Of a stretch of 64,000 bases of DNA, positions 11,600 through 23,271 are shown in pieces. Position 1 is the stretch's first letter. Each line of letters starts with the position of its first letter. Source of the stretch: Saururus chinensis (lineage: Eukaryota; Streptophyta; Magnoliopsida; Piperales; Saururaceae). A program made the position numbers and the translations under genes. Location of the stretch: positions 60,876,581 through 60,940,580 of the forward strand of contig CP141140.1 in assembly GCA_035235625.1 (NCBI GenBank). The letters are read 5' to 3'. The notes beneath the pieces were generated by a model. It was not told the DNA's origin and did no database searches. It was given only the letters and a program-made list of their open reading frames with translations.

Positions 11600-14500
11600 G
11601 CCTGGGCGGGGAGAGGGGAGGGCAGGAGGGACGAGGGGAAGCGGTGGAGAGGGGAATCGAGGAGAGTTGGGGAGGAGCGGAAGGGTCACCAGGGCAAAGG
11701 ATGTCGTTGGAGAGCCATCGGCCGAAGGCAATTATAGGGGGCGATCACCGGGGGCAGAACACCGTTGAGGATAGTGGGCGGGGGGGTTTAAAAAGAAATC
11801 GGTGGGCAAAATTTTGCTCTCGGAAGCTTTTTGCGATGGTTTACAAGAAGCGTCACAAAAAGCAAAAAAAAGAGAGGGAGAGAGAGAGGAGAGAGATAGA
11901 AGAGAGAGAAGAGAAGAAGGAAGAGGGGGGAGGCTCCTACCATTGGTGGCCGGAGCAAAGAAGAAGGGGGAGGGGGGAGGGAGGACTCTGGCCGTCTCTG
12001 GCCTAGGCAAGGAGAGGGAAGCAAGCAGTGACAGAGCTCGGCTAGAACGAAGAGGGAGGGCGGTGGCGGAGGGGGCCAGCTGTAGGGGCATGGAGCCACA
12101 GAGGAGAGGCCTACCGGCGGAGGGGGTGGCAACACAAATGAGAGGACAGGGGGAGAGGGGCGGGGGTGTAAATAACCGCGCAGTTAAAATTTTTCCACGA
12201 AAAGGTTAGTATATTAGCAACGCATAAACTTAAATGTCACTAATACGCTAACTAGTAGTGATGCATAATGTATGTGTCACTATAATAATAAATTTTTTAT
12301 TTTTAAAAATTTTTAAAAATAATTTTTTAATAATACATTATTCTCTCTCTTTCTCCGTCCCTCTCTTTCACTCCTCTCTCTCCCTCCCTCCTCCTCTCTC
12401 AATCTCTCTCTCCCCCCTCTTTCTCTCTCTTCTCTCTCTCCTCTCTCTCCCTTTTCCCTCTTTTATTTTTTATTTTTTTTTTAAATCAGGGTAGTAGCAA
12501 CCCATAACCCTATACGTCACTGCTACACAAGGTAGTAGCGACGCAAACTGGTATGCGTCGCTACTATACTCATGTAGCAGTGACGCATAGAGTTATGCAT
12601 CGCGACTACCCTAAGTCAATAGCAATACATACGGTTATACATCGCTACTAGATATTTTTATTTTTTAAAATTTTCAAAAATAATTTATAATTGAAAAAAT
12701 TTCCTCCCCTCTTTCTCTCTCTCCCCTCTTTCTCTCTCTTCTCTCTCGCCCCTCGCCCTCCCTCCCTCTCTCTTCTCTCTCCTCATCCTCTTTCTCTCTC
12801 CCTCCCTCTCTCTCTACCTCCTCCCCCTCCTCCTCCTCCTCTCTCTCTCTCTTCTCCCTCTCTCTCCTCCCTCCTCCTCACTCAATCTCTCTCTCTCCCC
12901 CTCTTTCTCTCTCTTCTCTCTCCCCTCTTTCTCACTCTTCTCTCTCTCCTCCCTCTCTATCTCTTCTCTCTCCCCCATCTTTCTCACTCTTCTCTTTCTC
13001 CTCCCTCCCTCTCTCTCTCTTCTCTCTCCCCCTTTTCTCTCTTTTATTTAATTTTTTTTAAATTATAGTAGCAACGTATAACAGTATGTGTCGAACATAC
13101 TGTTATGTGTCACCACTGCCCTAAGGTAGTAGCAATGTTATGCTCGCTACTAGATATTTTTCTTATTTTTTAAAATTTTCAAAAATAATTTATAATTAAA
13201 AAATTTTCCTCCCCTCTTTTTCTCTCTTCTCTCTTTCTCTCTCCCCTCATCCTCTCTCCCTCTCTCTCTTTCCCTCCTCTCTCCACTCTCTTTCCCCCCC
13301 TCTCTCTCCTCCCTCCTCTCTCCCTCTCTTTCTCTCTCCCCTCTTTCTCTCTCTCCCCCCTTTTCTCTCTCTTTTCTCTCTCCCCTCTTTCTCACTCTTT
13401 TCTCTCGATCCCTCCTCTCTCTTCTATCTCTCCTCTCTCCCCCTTTTTTCTCTTTTATTTAAATTTTTTAAAAAAAAATTGTAGTAGCAACGCATAGATA
13501 TATTTTTATTTTTAAAAATATTTTATAATTAAAAAATTTTTCCTCACCTCATCCTCTCTCTTCTCTCTCCCCTCTTTCTCTCTCTTCTCTCTCTACCCTC
13601 CCTCTCTCTCCCCCTCTTTATCTCTCTTCTCTCTCCCCTCACCCCATCTCTCCCTCCTCACTCTTCTATCTCTCCTCTCCCTTCTATCTCTCCTCCCTCT
13701 CTCTCTCTTATCTCTCTCTCTCCTCATCCTCTCTCTCTCCTCACCCTCTCTCTCATCCTCTCTCTCTACCCTCTCTCTCCTCCTCTTCTCTCTCTCTTGC
13801 TCCTTACTCACTACAACAAAACTAGGTATTAGCTACGTTTATATAAGCGTCGCAATCTTATGCGTTGCTAAAAAGTGCTAACAACAACATATAACAAACC
13901 GTCGCAAAAAATATAACTATTAGCGACACATCATATTAAGCATTATTAGCGACGCACAACTCCAAACATCGCTAATACGTAATATTTTAGCGACGCTTTA
14001 ATTTATGCGTGGCTAATACTTACGTTATTAGCGACGCTTTTATAAGCATCACTAAAAGATATATATTTCAATTTTTTTAAAATAAATTTCAACACTATTA
14101 ACGACATATGTTTAAAAATGTCGCTACAAGTTTCAACAATAGCGACATTTAAAAATGAGCGTCGCTAATAATTCTCAATTTTTAAAAAAAATAAAAATAA
14201 GAACTTATAGCGACGCATATATTGTACGTCGCTATGACCTAATAGTAGTAGAGACTCATGACAAAATGCGTCGCTATTACCCTTGGTAGTCACGACGTAT
14301 AGTTATATGCATCGCTAATACTTATTTTTTACTAAAATTTTATTTTAATTTTTTTAAAATTTTATTATTTTTTATTTTTAAAAATAAAAGAAATAAAATA
14401 AAATACTAATAGCGACATATATAGTTATACGTCGCTATTAGTATTTTTATTTAATTATTTTTTTTATTTTTAAAATTAATTTTAAAAAATAAAAAATATT

Positions 14501-14700
14501 TAAAATTTAAAATTAGAGGAGAGATAGTGTGTAGGTAGATAGGAGAGAGAGGAGAGGGAAGAGAGAGAGGGGAGGGAAGAGAGAGGAGAGGGAGAGAGAG
14601 AGAGAGGGGAGAGAGAGAGTGAGAGAGAGAGAGGGGAGGGAGGAGAGATAGGGAGAGGGAAGAGAGAAAGAGAGGGGGAGAGAGAGAGAGATGGGAGGGA
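11600..14700. repeat. Polypurine/polypyrimidine tracts within the CACTA element
   Basis: Plus-strand purine-rich DNA occurs at about 11,600-12,170 and 14,515-14,700. CT-rich DNA occurs at about 12,330-12,475, 12,700-13,045, 13,208-13,450 and 13,545-13,800. The tracts are simple-sequence (CTCTCTC, CCTCCC) and give long open frames in several frames on both strands. These frames have no protein-like composition and are not genes. Confidence 0.8.
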
Positions 14701-14740
14701 GGGTTTATAAGCGTCGCTAATAATTTTTTTTGTTGTAGTG
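13809..14740. mobile_element. Inner CACTA MITE-like element
   Basis: It starts CACTACAACAAAACTAGG and ends TTGTTGTAGTG, giving a 932-bp element with about 12-bp inverted termini. Flanking triplets are ACT and TCT, so the 3-bp duplication is imperfect. It carries the same GCGACGC/GCGTCGC palindromes as the outer element plus a purine-rich tract at 14,515-14,700. No coding sequence is seen. Confidence 0.7.
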
Positions 14741-15487
14741 TCTCTTGCTCACTTCACTCTATCTCTTTTATTATAAATTAATTTTAAAATTAATAAAAAA
14801 ATTTAAAAAATAAAAGTTATTATATATAAATAGTGAAAATTTAATCTATTATTTATACTACCTTCTATTGAAAATTTAATATTTATTTACTATATATATA
14901 AATAGTAAATATTAAATAAAATATATTATATTTAAGAAGTTTATTTTAATTTTTTTTATATTTATTTATTATATACTTATTTATTAAATAAAATTAATTA
15001 ATAAAACTAATAGCGACGTTTGTAAACAAGTGTTGCTATTATCAATGCTATTTGCGACACATGTTTAAAAGCGTCGCCAATAATTCTATATCTCTGGTGC
15101 TGGTGGTTTTGGGACAGGAAGGGATGTTGGGGGGGTCTCAGGTATTCTATCTGATAGGGTTTTAAATTCATTACTCTTAGCGATGTTTTTTACAAGCGTC
15201 GCTATCAATAAAACTATTAGCAATGCTTTACAAAAAGTGTCACTAATAGTTACACTTTTTTTTCTTTTTTCTTTTAAAATAAATAGCTTTTAGCGACACT
15301 TGTTTTATGCGTCGCTAATAGTTATCTAATTAGTGACACTTTTAATTCAGTGTCGCTAATAATTGCAGTAATAGTGACACTTAATAATAAGTATCGCTAT
15401 TATGTAACTATTAGGGACACTTAATTGAAAGCATCGCTATTATTTAATTTTTTGGCGACGCTTATTTATGTGTCGCAAGTATCCATG

Positions 15488-15586
15488 TTCACTTAATAAA
15501 CTAGCGTCAAACCCTATTGAATGCATTTTAATCTTTATCTTAATTAGGTGTTCTCCTCTCAATCCAACAGCAACCAATATATTTTG

Positions 15587-15650
<64 letters not shown>

Positions 15651-15690
15651 TAGAATATATATCATATTATGCTTAATAATCGGCTCAACT
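15488..15690 (-). mobile_element. LTR A fragment with (TA)n expansion
   Basis: From GTTCACTTAATAAACTAGCG through AATTAGGTGTTCTCCTCTCA this matches LTR A copy 2 at about 28,788-28,880 with moderate divergence. A (TA)n run at about 15,590-15,650 follows at the place where copy 2 has AT-rich DNA. Only a few hundred bases survive. Confidence 0.6.
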
Positions 15691-16953
15691 CATTAACACC
15701 CTCAGTAGAACCATATATCATATGAAGGATATAATAAATTATATGGATATATTTATATTTTGTAAGAAAATTATAAATATATGAATTAATAAATATTTTT
15801 TTAATCAACTACTTAATAAAATTTTTTAACCAAGGGTATTAGAGGGATGACCATGACATCCTTCATGAAGCGAAGGAGTTTCAAGTTTTCTCATTTACTT
15901 GACATGAGTGGCACCAACATTCACCAACGGTAGGTTGGTTAGGTAAACCTACTTCACCGATGCATCACCTCACTGCTGATGACCAATCAATGTGTATGGT
16001 ACATGCATGAATGAGTATTGTTCGTCCTCTTCCTTTTATCGGTGCAGTTATCGACGTGTCGATGATTTTACCGATATCAAAAAAATTAATTAAGAACAAA
16101 AACTTTTTTTTTATTCCAAACACTTTTTTTTAATAAAATTCAATAAAAATCATCTCAAAAAAAGATATTAAACCATTTGAGACACAACTTTAACACTAAA
16201 CTACTCGTAATTCAAATTCACTATGAAAGGACTATCCAAACATTTTATACTTCACAATAGACAAATTCATGAGTTCATAATCATCAATAACTTGAAGAAA
16301 ATAAAAAACTTAAGTAATTTTATTAAACTTGCAATCCAACGTATTCGAACACGAAGTTTTATTCTTCCCACGCTAGTATTTCCTTTCAATATGCACTCAG
16401 ACTCTAATCTCCCATCATTAAGACTCTTCTTAAAGTCCCTTCCCTCTCCCAATTCGGGTTTTCACACTTTATTTGTCTCCTTTTTTAATCCGGTATTCAC
16501 ATTTAATCCCTAAATTCGATCCTAGTTAACTTATTGTATTTGATCTCCCTGTAAGTCCTAATTGTCTCACCTTTCCTATCTCCCAACCCCATTAAAGTTG
16601 GTCGGGCACTAATGAGATTTGCCCGAGGAATTTTCAATAGAAGTTTAAAGCTTAACAAATTTGGAACGAAAACATTAGAAGTTGCTACCCACACCCAACA
16701 ATGATCTAAAACATGGAGTGTATTCATAAATAAATTAACAAATAAAAACTGTACGCTCCCATCGTACGGGAAGTTCAATCACATACTGGACCAGGAATCT
16801 CCTACTGTGATCTTATAGGACAAACATAGTATATCAGTTATTCGTTCTTATTGAACAATAAATCACGAGACAAGAAGCCTTAAGATATAGTACTCCTATA
16901 TCATCGGCTAATGTAGGTGAATTATTTGTACATTTGATGGTGGAGTCTAATCG
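15690..16953. other. Intergenic, no gene seen
   Basis: AT-rich DNA downstream of the root-cap gene. The part at 15,850-16,080 has CGGT/TATCGACGTGTCGATG motifs similar in style to 34,800-35,180, so an old shared repeat is possible. No coding sequence is recognised. The last roughly 180 bases probably hold the root-cap 3' UTR. Confidence 0.5.
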
Positions 16954-19408
16954 TCAGTATTCTGCAAACCCGGTGTAGGAGCTGATGGTAGCCTTGCCTG
17001 GCTTGGCCGCTCTCCGGAATATGCAGACGCCGCAAGACGGAGAGAGGAAGGATGGAGTTTTGTACTTGTCTTCTCCTCCCATCATGGGCATGGGCACACC
17101 AATCTTCACAGGGCTCACATAGTGTGGCTGGTAGGTCTGGCCCAACACCCCTTCAACCCGGTTCGATAAATTGGTGAACCGGAACTGCATCTCCAAGTGG
17201 GCAAATGCTTCGTCCTCTGGCAGTTGGTAGTTGTGAACCCGATTCTCCTCCGCTCCAATTGGGGTCACCTTGATGTCCATCTCCACCAACCCATGGACGG
17301 AAACCCTAATGTTGTTGGTCACATCTGTCCTCTCCACCACCACCTCTCGTCCTCTCCCATCCCTAGTTTCACTCACAATCCGCCACTCGGCCTCCCCGTC
17401 GGCCGGGAGAACGACGTCGTTGCCATCCCACCGGAGAGAGAGTGCGTCGACATCATCGTCCCACTTGGTGACCCTTTGGGCCCTGATCACCAAGGTGTGG
17501 ATGTCGAACATCACGGCCAGGGCTTGCACCCAAGTGAAGTCGCGGGTCCGACCCGCTGGCCTGTTACCAATGAAGTGGCCATTGATATGGAGCTTATCGT
17601 CTGAGACAAGAGCAAAATTGCCCCCTTTGGCTCCATGGAAGTAGAATATGACACCGTCGCCGCCGACAAATCGAGGATCATAGCATATTGCTCCATATCC
17701 GTTACAGTTGGGTTTCCTGACTGGGAAGAAACATGCATGAATGCTGAATCAGGTTATTAACAAAGAAAAGACAAATTGACTGTGGAACAAATATGGCTAA
17801 ATGAGTAGCTTAAGTCGTTTGTGTAAATTAAAATTTCATAAGATGGTGAAAGTGTATCTCTCTTGTTATTAACCCCGTATATAATAACATTATATTATCA
17901 TTCCTTCAAGCCTAGTCGAGCTAGCTCAAGCTCAACATTAAACCCTGTCAATCCGAATTGGGTTGGTTCGAGTTTTATCATTTATGTATTCCTTTTGTCC
18001 CACGTTAATAGCTGTTGGGAAAAAAAATGTCATCAATTAACTTCATTTGGCTTAATTTAACTGGTTGAGTAGTTAAAAAAGTATCCCACTAGCTATTTTC
18101 AATTCTCTTAGTAGTGAATCTCACCATACAAGAAATATTACTATTTGTTCAAATAAAGTTATTAATATGGGATGGAAAAAGTATTCTACTTTCATATATT
18201 AAGTTTTGGAATTATAAAATAAAATTACAAACCTCACTTTTCAAGAAGTAAATCTCGTCACCTCAAAATATATATACTCGCTATTTTTATCTTAATTTTT
18301 TTGCATCGAGTTACGTGTGGCTATATATATTGGCAAACTGTATATTCAAAACACTCACATAATATTTAGAGAAGAGGTACTCTCAAGTGAACATGAGAGA
18401 GAGTTTCTCATGTTAATTTCTTTAATAGTTATTTTTTTACTATACTCCTTGTGAAGTTAGGGCCACCCAACCATCAAAGTTTGTTCAAAATTTAAACCCT
18501 AAATTAATGGTTAAAATTTAATTAGGTAAAATAGATGAACCCCATATATTAGAATGACCTAAAATTTATTAAAATCTCAAACAAAAAAATATAATTTAAT
18601 CCATAAATCCAAATGTGAGATTAAAATGTCTCGATGAAGGGAAGGCCATATGACAAAATGGGCTCAATTGGCCTTTATTTTTTACTATGCTCTTTTGATT
18701 AATTGATCCCACCAAATATGAGGAGGCCCTATATTAATTTTAAAAATCAACATGAAAAATTCATTTCTCGTGAGCTAACCTTTTTATATATAAGTTAAAC
18801 CCACCTAATTAATTTATGTTGTTTAACAAGCTAATCTTTTAGCATCTAAGTCGAATCGATTCGAATCAAACTAGAAAAGCTCCGGCTGCCTTGGCTCCTT
18901 ATCAACCTCGGGAACGTTCTAATTGTTTTATATATCTACAAAAACCATAATCTTAATTATGCTAGGTTGTAACAGAGCACTTACATTTGCAAGTTGTCTC
19001 ACACTTGCTGCCACAGTGGATAAAGCAGCCCTTCTGCTTCTTCGCTTTCTTGGGCTTCCTCACAGCGCACTCTGATGGGCAAGTGAGGGTCTTGAGGAAG
19101 CACCTTCCGGCTCCCATACACAATGCTCGTTCTTGGCCGGTGGCCTGCACCGGTGGAAGCTCCCTGTAGAGGGTGGCCAAGCGTTCATCTTCCTTGTCAC
19201 CTTTTTTCTCCCCTTTACCGTTCCCTTTCCCATTCCCATTCCCATTCCCATTCCCATGTTCATCTCCATTGCCCTTGCCACCTCCATTTCCACCGCCATT
19301 GCCATTGTTACCATCCCCTTTCCCTTGTGCTTCAGCCAAGGTGGCCGCCAGTGCGACCAACAACACAAAGAAGGCCACCAGGAATAATAGCGCCTGTCTC
19401 TTGGCCAT
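16954..19408 (-). CDS. Secreted root-cap family protein (2 exons, 396 aa)
   Basis: Exon 1 is 19408-18985 and exon 2 is 17720-16954. The donor TGCAAAT|GTAAGT and acceptor TTCCCAG|TCAGG join in frame, giving 396 residues. Residues 1-28 are a signal peptide. Residues 29-65 are a Gly/Asn/Lys-rich spacer with GNGNGNGNG. Residues 97-140 hold eight cysteines (CMGAGRC, CPSEC, CFIHCGSKCETTC). Exon 2 opens FRKPNCNGYGAICYDPRF and ends with the Root_cap signature VLGQTYQPHYVSP, then MGGEDKYKTPS and a Cys pair. This architecture is that of the plant LEA-related/root-cap family (Pfam Root_cap), secreted proteins first described from root caps; the biochemical role is unknown. The 1.26-kb intron contains two MITEs. 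A TATAAAACC box lies about 70 bp upstream of the ATG. The gene is an island among transposons. Confidence 0.9.
17989..18181. mobile_element. Stowaway-like MITE in the root-cap intron
   Basis: The 193-bp block starts TTCCTTTTGTCCCACGTTAA and ends in the diverged complement (TATTAATATGGGATGGAA). It is bounded by TA on both sides (17,987-88 and 18,182-83). It is non-coding. Confidence 0.65.
18370..18790. mobile_element. Foldback MITE copy 1, root-cap intron
   Basis: The left part contains AACATGAGAGAGAGTTTCTC and the right part ATCAACATGAAAAATTCATT, forming imperfect hairpin ends. The interior AAACCCTAAATTAATGG then TTAAAATTTAATTAGG matches, in reverse orientation, the element at 60,475-61,035. 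Exact ends and TSD are not determined. Confidence 0.5.
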
Positions 19409-19477
19409 CTCACGTTGGAATGAACTACCCTTAGATTACTACGATATCCCGATTGATGAGATGAAGGGAAGCCCAAG

Positions 19478-19486
19478 GTTTTATAG
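19478..19486 (-). promoter_or_regulatory. TATA box of the root-cap gene
   Basis: TATAAAACC on the minus strand, about 70 bp before the ATG at 19,408. This spacing fits a short 5' UTR, and the box lies in non-repetitive DNA. Confidence 0.6.
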
Positions 19487-19817
19487 AAGAGAAAGTGGGG
19501 GGATAACGTTGGAGGTAAGAAAGCATTGTATGGGATACATGCATGATGTTCGCCTTAATTTTCGAGTTCTCTTTCTTTATGAACCGACTTCAATCTTCCG
19601 TGTTGATTACAGATGTAAGCTACTAGCTTGTATCCTATGTCGCTTATGACTTGGAAAGTTGAAGTGCCCTTTGAAAAAGGAGTCTAAATGTAGTTTTGAA
19701 GTGACTCGTGCATGCATGGAAAATAATGACCTCCAACACAAGTAAGCTGGCTAGCTTAGCATTTTTCACCAGCTTGTGCTTGCCAATTATTATAATAAAA
19801 ATTAACCTAAAAAATTA

Positions 19818-19908
19818 TTCCCTTTCGTTCTATTTATTTTTTTAAAATACATTAGAATTAGTTCTTTTTGAAAAAATAAATAAAATTACTGACACAGAAT
19901 GGAGAGAA
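19818..19908. mobile_element. Stowaway-like MITE
   Basis: The 91-bp block begins TTCCCTTTCGTTCTATTTAT and ends ACACAGAATGGAGAGAA, bounded by TA. The inverted arms include TTTATTTTTT/AAAAAATAAA. Confidence 0.55.
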
Positions 19909-21020
19909 TATATAACAAAATCATCCACAATGGATTAGGAGTTCAAAGAGAGGATTTTGTTAGAACTACCCAAAATTTGGTGATCTTCACTTGTGGCCTC
20001 ATCTGTATAATAGACACGAAATGTTTGGCCCTTGAAATGAATTAAAAGTATCCTCAACAGAAGGCGTTCACATATTTAATACCACGCCAGCATGTCAAGC
20101 TATATATAGAGCCCACATTATATCGTAAGGATCACCACAACATATATATGATAAATCTTTCTTGTTTAATATTAATAGTTCTATTTGAGTTCTAAAATTA
20201 ATTTATTTTAAAAAATAAATATTTAATTTAATGTAAGACAGAGAGAATTATTTTTCATCTTTTTGAGTGTACATATATTGGACGTTACTTTGTCATAAAT
20301 TATGTTTGGCCTTCTTTCGGTACAACGAGACAAAGTCAAGTATTTTGTACTAGAATTAGGTAAGTTGTGTTTATACTTTCTCCTGATCAATAGCTTGTCA
20401 TGTTATTTATATAAATGTATTTGCGCTCTTGAGTGTCTCTTCCCTCGTTGGATCCTTTCATGCATGTTAGTATCTGTTGAGGATGACATATTCTTTCCCC
20501 AGTAGATGATCCAACAAGCTCTCATTTCATAGTTAATTACTTGCGCCAGATAGCTATCTCAATTAATTATCCTTTTTCGATTGAAAGATGGCCTTTGTAA
20601 TCTTTAATTTCTTGTACTATTAACTTTGTTTCCCGTTTGCTTTAATTGATGGGAGTTCTCTCCCCTTTTACTCGATAAAAAAAATTATCCTTTCCACTCA
20701 GCATAGTTCATTTAGGGAACTATTTAGCGCACAGAAGACAAAATTATCCATGTCCATATCCATTTTAATTGACAAAAAAAAAAGTTGAAACTCAAAATAA
20801 TCAGGCAAGAATAAGGTTGGAGAGGCTACTATTTAGGGCCGTCAAAATGCACTCAAGACAAACTCCACCCATTATTAGTTCTCACTCAGCTAAATTACTG
20901 CAGTTTAGTTACTTCCATGGTGTGATGGTGAACTTGTTATTTCACAATTTATATTTTCCTTGTTACGTGAAAGAATCTAGTATATATATTTACATCAATG
21001 TCAGCCCCAACTTTTGAATA

Positions 21021-21214
21021 CTCTCTTTATTTTATATTAATAGTTATATTAAAAAAATTAGTAATTTTTATTAGTCGGGAAACCCATCTCTAAAAGTAAA
21101 AGAAAGAAAAATAAACTTATAATAATATTTTGTAAGTACCTAATTAAATAAAATTATTAATATAAAATAAGCTTTTTTTTGTTAAGTAGAGCTATTAATC
21201 TAAAACGGAGGGAT
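21021..21214. mobile_element. Stowaway-like MITE
   Basis: The block starts CTCTCTTTATTTTATATTAA and ends CTATTAATCTAAAACGGAGG plus GAT, with TA on both sides. The arms are diverged but alignable. It is non-coding. Confidence 0.55.
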
Positions 21215-23271
21215 TAATGAAAGAGAGGAGAGTCTCGAAGTAGACAAACAAATGCTCATGGCACATGGGAATTATTGCGCTGGGATGGGGTTTGCTAACG
21301 CCCGAAAGCATGGTCCTGATGATGGTATGATGGAAACGGCAGGATAAAGCTGTCACAAAGTCAATGCCGTAGATTTTTTAGACAAAGGGCCGCCCTGAAC
21401 AAGTTTTATAATTTTTTCTGGATTAGAAAACTAATCCAAAAAATTAATATGACTTTAGCAAGAAGATAGGAAATGAGACATAACAAATTCTCAGTTAGGC
21501 ACTATTAAACCCTCCGTCCTGCGTTAATATTAAGGAATAAACGAATGGGACTATTAGCATGGGATGGAGAGAGTCCATATAAGCGGTCTTAGATACCTAC
21601 CTTTCAATTTGAGCTAGAGTATATTAATCATGGAGAAAATTTTAGGGGATAGAGAACACATGAGCATGAGATGTGCAGCCTTCCTCCGGTGAGATATATA
21701 AAACCATTGATTTGAAGGGTGAAAGAAGTAGAAATTTGTGAATTTTTGCAAGATGAGCACAACTTTTAATTGAAATTCACCACGGCCCAAAGAAACAAGA
21801 AGATGAAACTCAAACCGAAAAAACAATTACAGCTGTGAACAAACTTCACAATTTTGTTGATTGATCTCCAACAAAGATAAGGCAGAAAAATAGACAAACA
21901 AAACTTGGCATTAAGAAAGTAAAGTTGAATTACAAACTCAAAGTTTATACAAACTGAAAGGAAGTAGGGAGTAAGTAATTCGAACTACGCCTTGAGATAG
22001 ATAAAAAAGCAGAAGCATGTGCCACCGAGGTCAATTTTTTTCTCTGAAAATTATGAGCATGTGCAAAGAATGGACAAGGTATCTAGTTGAACCATTTTAC
22101 CACATGGCCATACATATGTCTATTGATATTTTAACATGTAAACCAAAAATTATGTCTTAATTTACTCACTTTTAAACAAGTACAAATTGACTAAACGTGT
22201 CAAATATTAAAAGGGCATATTCACCATGTGGCCCATAAAACGGTTCCACTTAATAAATTTTCTAAAGAATGAGTCATATGCATGGGATAATTGGTAACTA
22301 ATGTGGCAATGCAAATGCTTCTACACTGGCACCCACTGCGCTTAGTACTCTCGTACCCATGCTCGATCTCTTAGGTAATGCTCGTCAAGTTGAAGCAATA
22401 TGGTGTGGCCATTGGAATGATAGTGATATTCAAACACCAAAACTTTACACTAGGGTTATTTAATTAGACAAAATATGTAGGCCTCATATTATAAAGTTCA
22501 CTTGAGCTCACTTTAATATGGATTGTCACTTTAATATAGATTTGATATTTCTTCATGGATGGTTGAATGTTATGTATTATCATGTGTTCATATGTATTTA
22601 TAATTATATGCAACGGTGGTTAATTTTCTTACTAGGCATTGTTCACCTTTGTGTTTTATTATTTTGTTGGATTTTTCCCTACATACTATAATACATAAAG
22701 GTGATAGCATATTTGGAAGATTTAAGAGCCGACGTCAATGTGGAACTATGGGAAATCATGCAAGAAAGAATAAGACTTTATTTTTGTGTTTTATTTATTC
22801 GTAGAAGAACTTGCTACATTAGAATTTTCTTTAAGTTTGTAATAATAACTAATCTAGTGTTTTGGTAGTTGAATCTATGACGTAAATAAATTTAGTATTT
22901 TCTTTAATATCAATTTTGTTTGTTGTGCACTTAGCCGGTCTGGTTTCTTAGAATTAAATTAAACATGTCATGCTCAAATTTTCGGTGCCTAGGTCGAGTC
23001 TTGGGGTGTGACACTATTTAAGGTTTCTCATATAATTTTCACAAAGAAATTAGTTAATTAACCTAACATATGACACATATGTTCTAACAGTAGGATTTAC
23101 CTTTTTAAATTCTCAAAGTAGAGCGCATATGCCACATTACTACAAAAATGTAGGGGACTCCCCCGTATTATTGATAAGAGTTTTACAAAAATATCCTCAA
23201 TTACAATATATTCTTATAGATGTAACCAATTTCTTGGTATTCTTGAAAATTGCCACGAACATATATAACCC

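Larger units (their letters stand above)
10959..15487. mobile_element. CACTA (En/Spm-type) non-autonomous element, 3' end lost
   Basis: The left end is CACTACAACAAAAATG, directly abutting the broken integrase. The interior is filled with subterminal-type repeats of the form TTAGCGACGC(n)GCGTCGCTAA, often paired as short palindromes, from 10,980 to 15,477. No transposase is visible. Long pyrimidine tracts (12.3-13.8 kb) and purine tracts (11.6-12.2 and 14.5-14.7 kb) lie between them. A second CACTACAACAAAAC end at 13,809 and a TTGTTGTAGTG end at 14,740 indicate an inner copy. After 15,487 the sequence becomes an LTR A fragment with no matching CACTA end, so the outer right terminus appears deleted. 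Confidence 0.75.
19487..23271. other. Intergenic, AT-rich, small MITEs only
   Basis: Upstream flank of the root-cap gene. Short open frames (for example at 20,302-20,505 and 22,616-22,804) have no recognisable domain. Stowaway-like pieces are at 19,818-19,908, 21,021-21,214 and about 21,508-21,572. An LTR-like end, GGGGTGTGACA, is at about 23,002-23,012, but its other end was not found. Confidence 0.6.

Noticed and set aside
11644-12209. Overlapping 115-135 codon frames (Gly/Arg/Glu-rich)
   Set aside because: Purine-tract frames in several phases at once; no protein-like signature.
12258-13811. Long open frames rich in Ser/Leu/Pro or Arg/Glu on both strands
   Set aside because: They are translations of CT/GA simple-sequence tracts within the CACTA element, with no domain or start context.
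17197-17644. Plus-strand frames of 124-135 codons
   Set aside because: Antisense shadows of root-cap exon 2.
19060-19649. Frames opposite or overlapping the root-cap exon 1
   Set aside because: Shadows of the Gly/Asn repeat and the 5' region; the minus-strand frame has signal peptide, cysteines and splice site.
22960-23012. Possible LTR end GGGGTGTGACA
   Set aside because: No matching start or 5-bp duplication could be found, so it is only mentioned in the intergenic entry.
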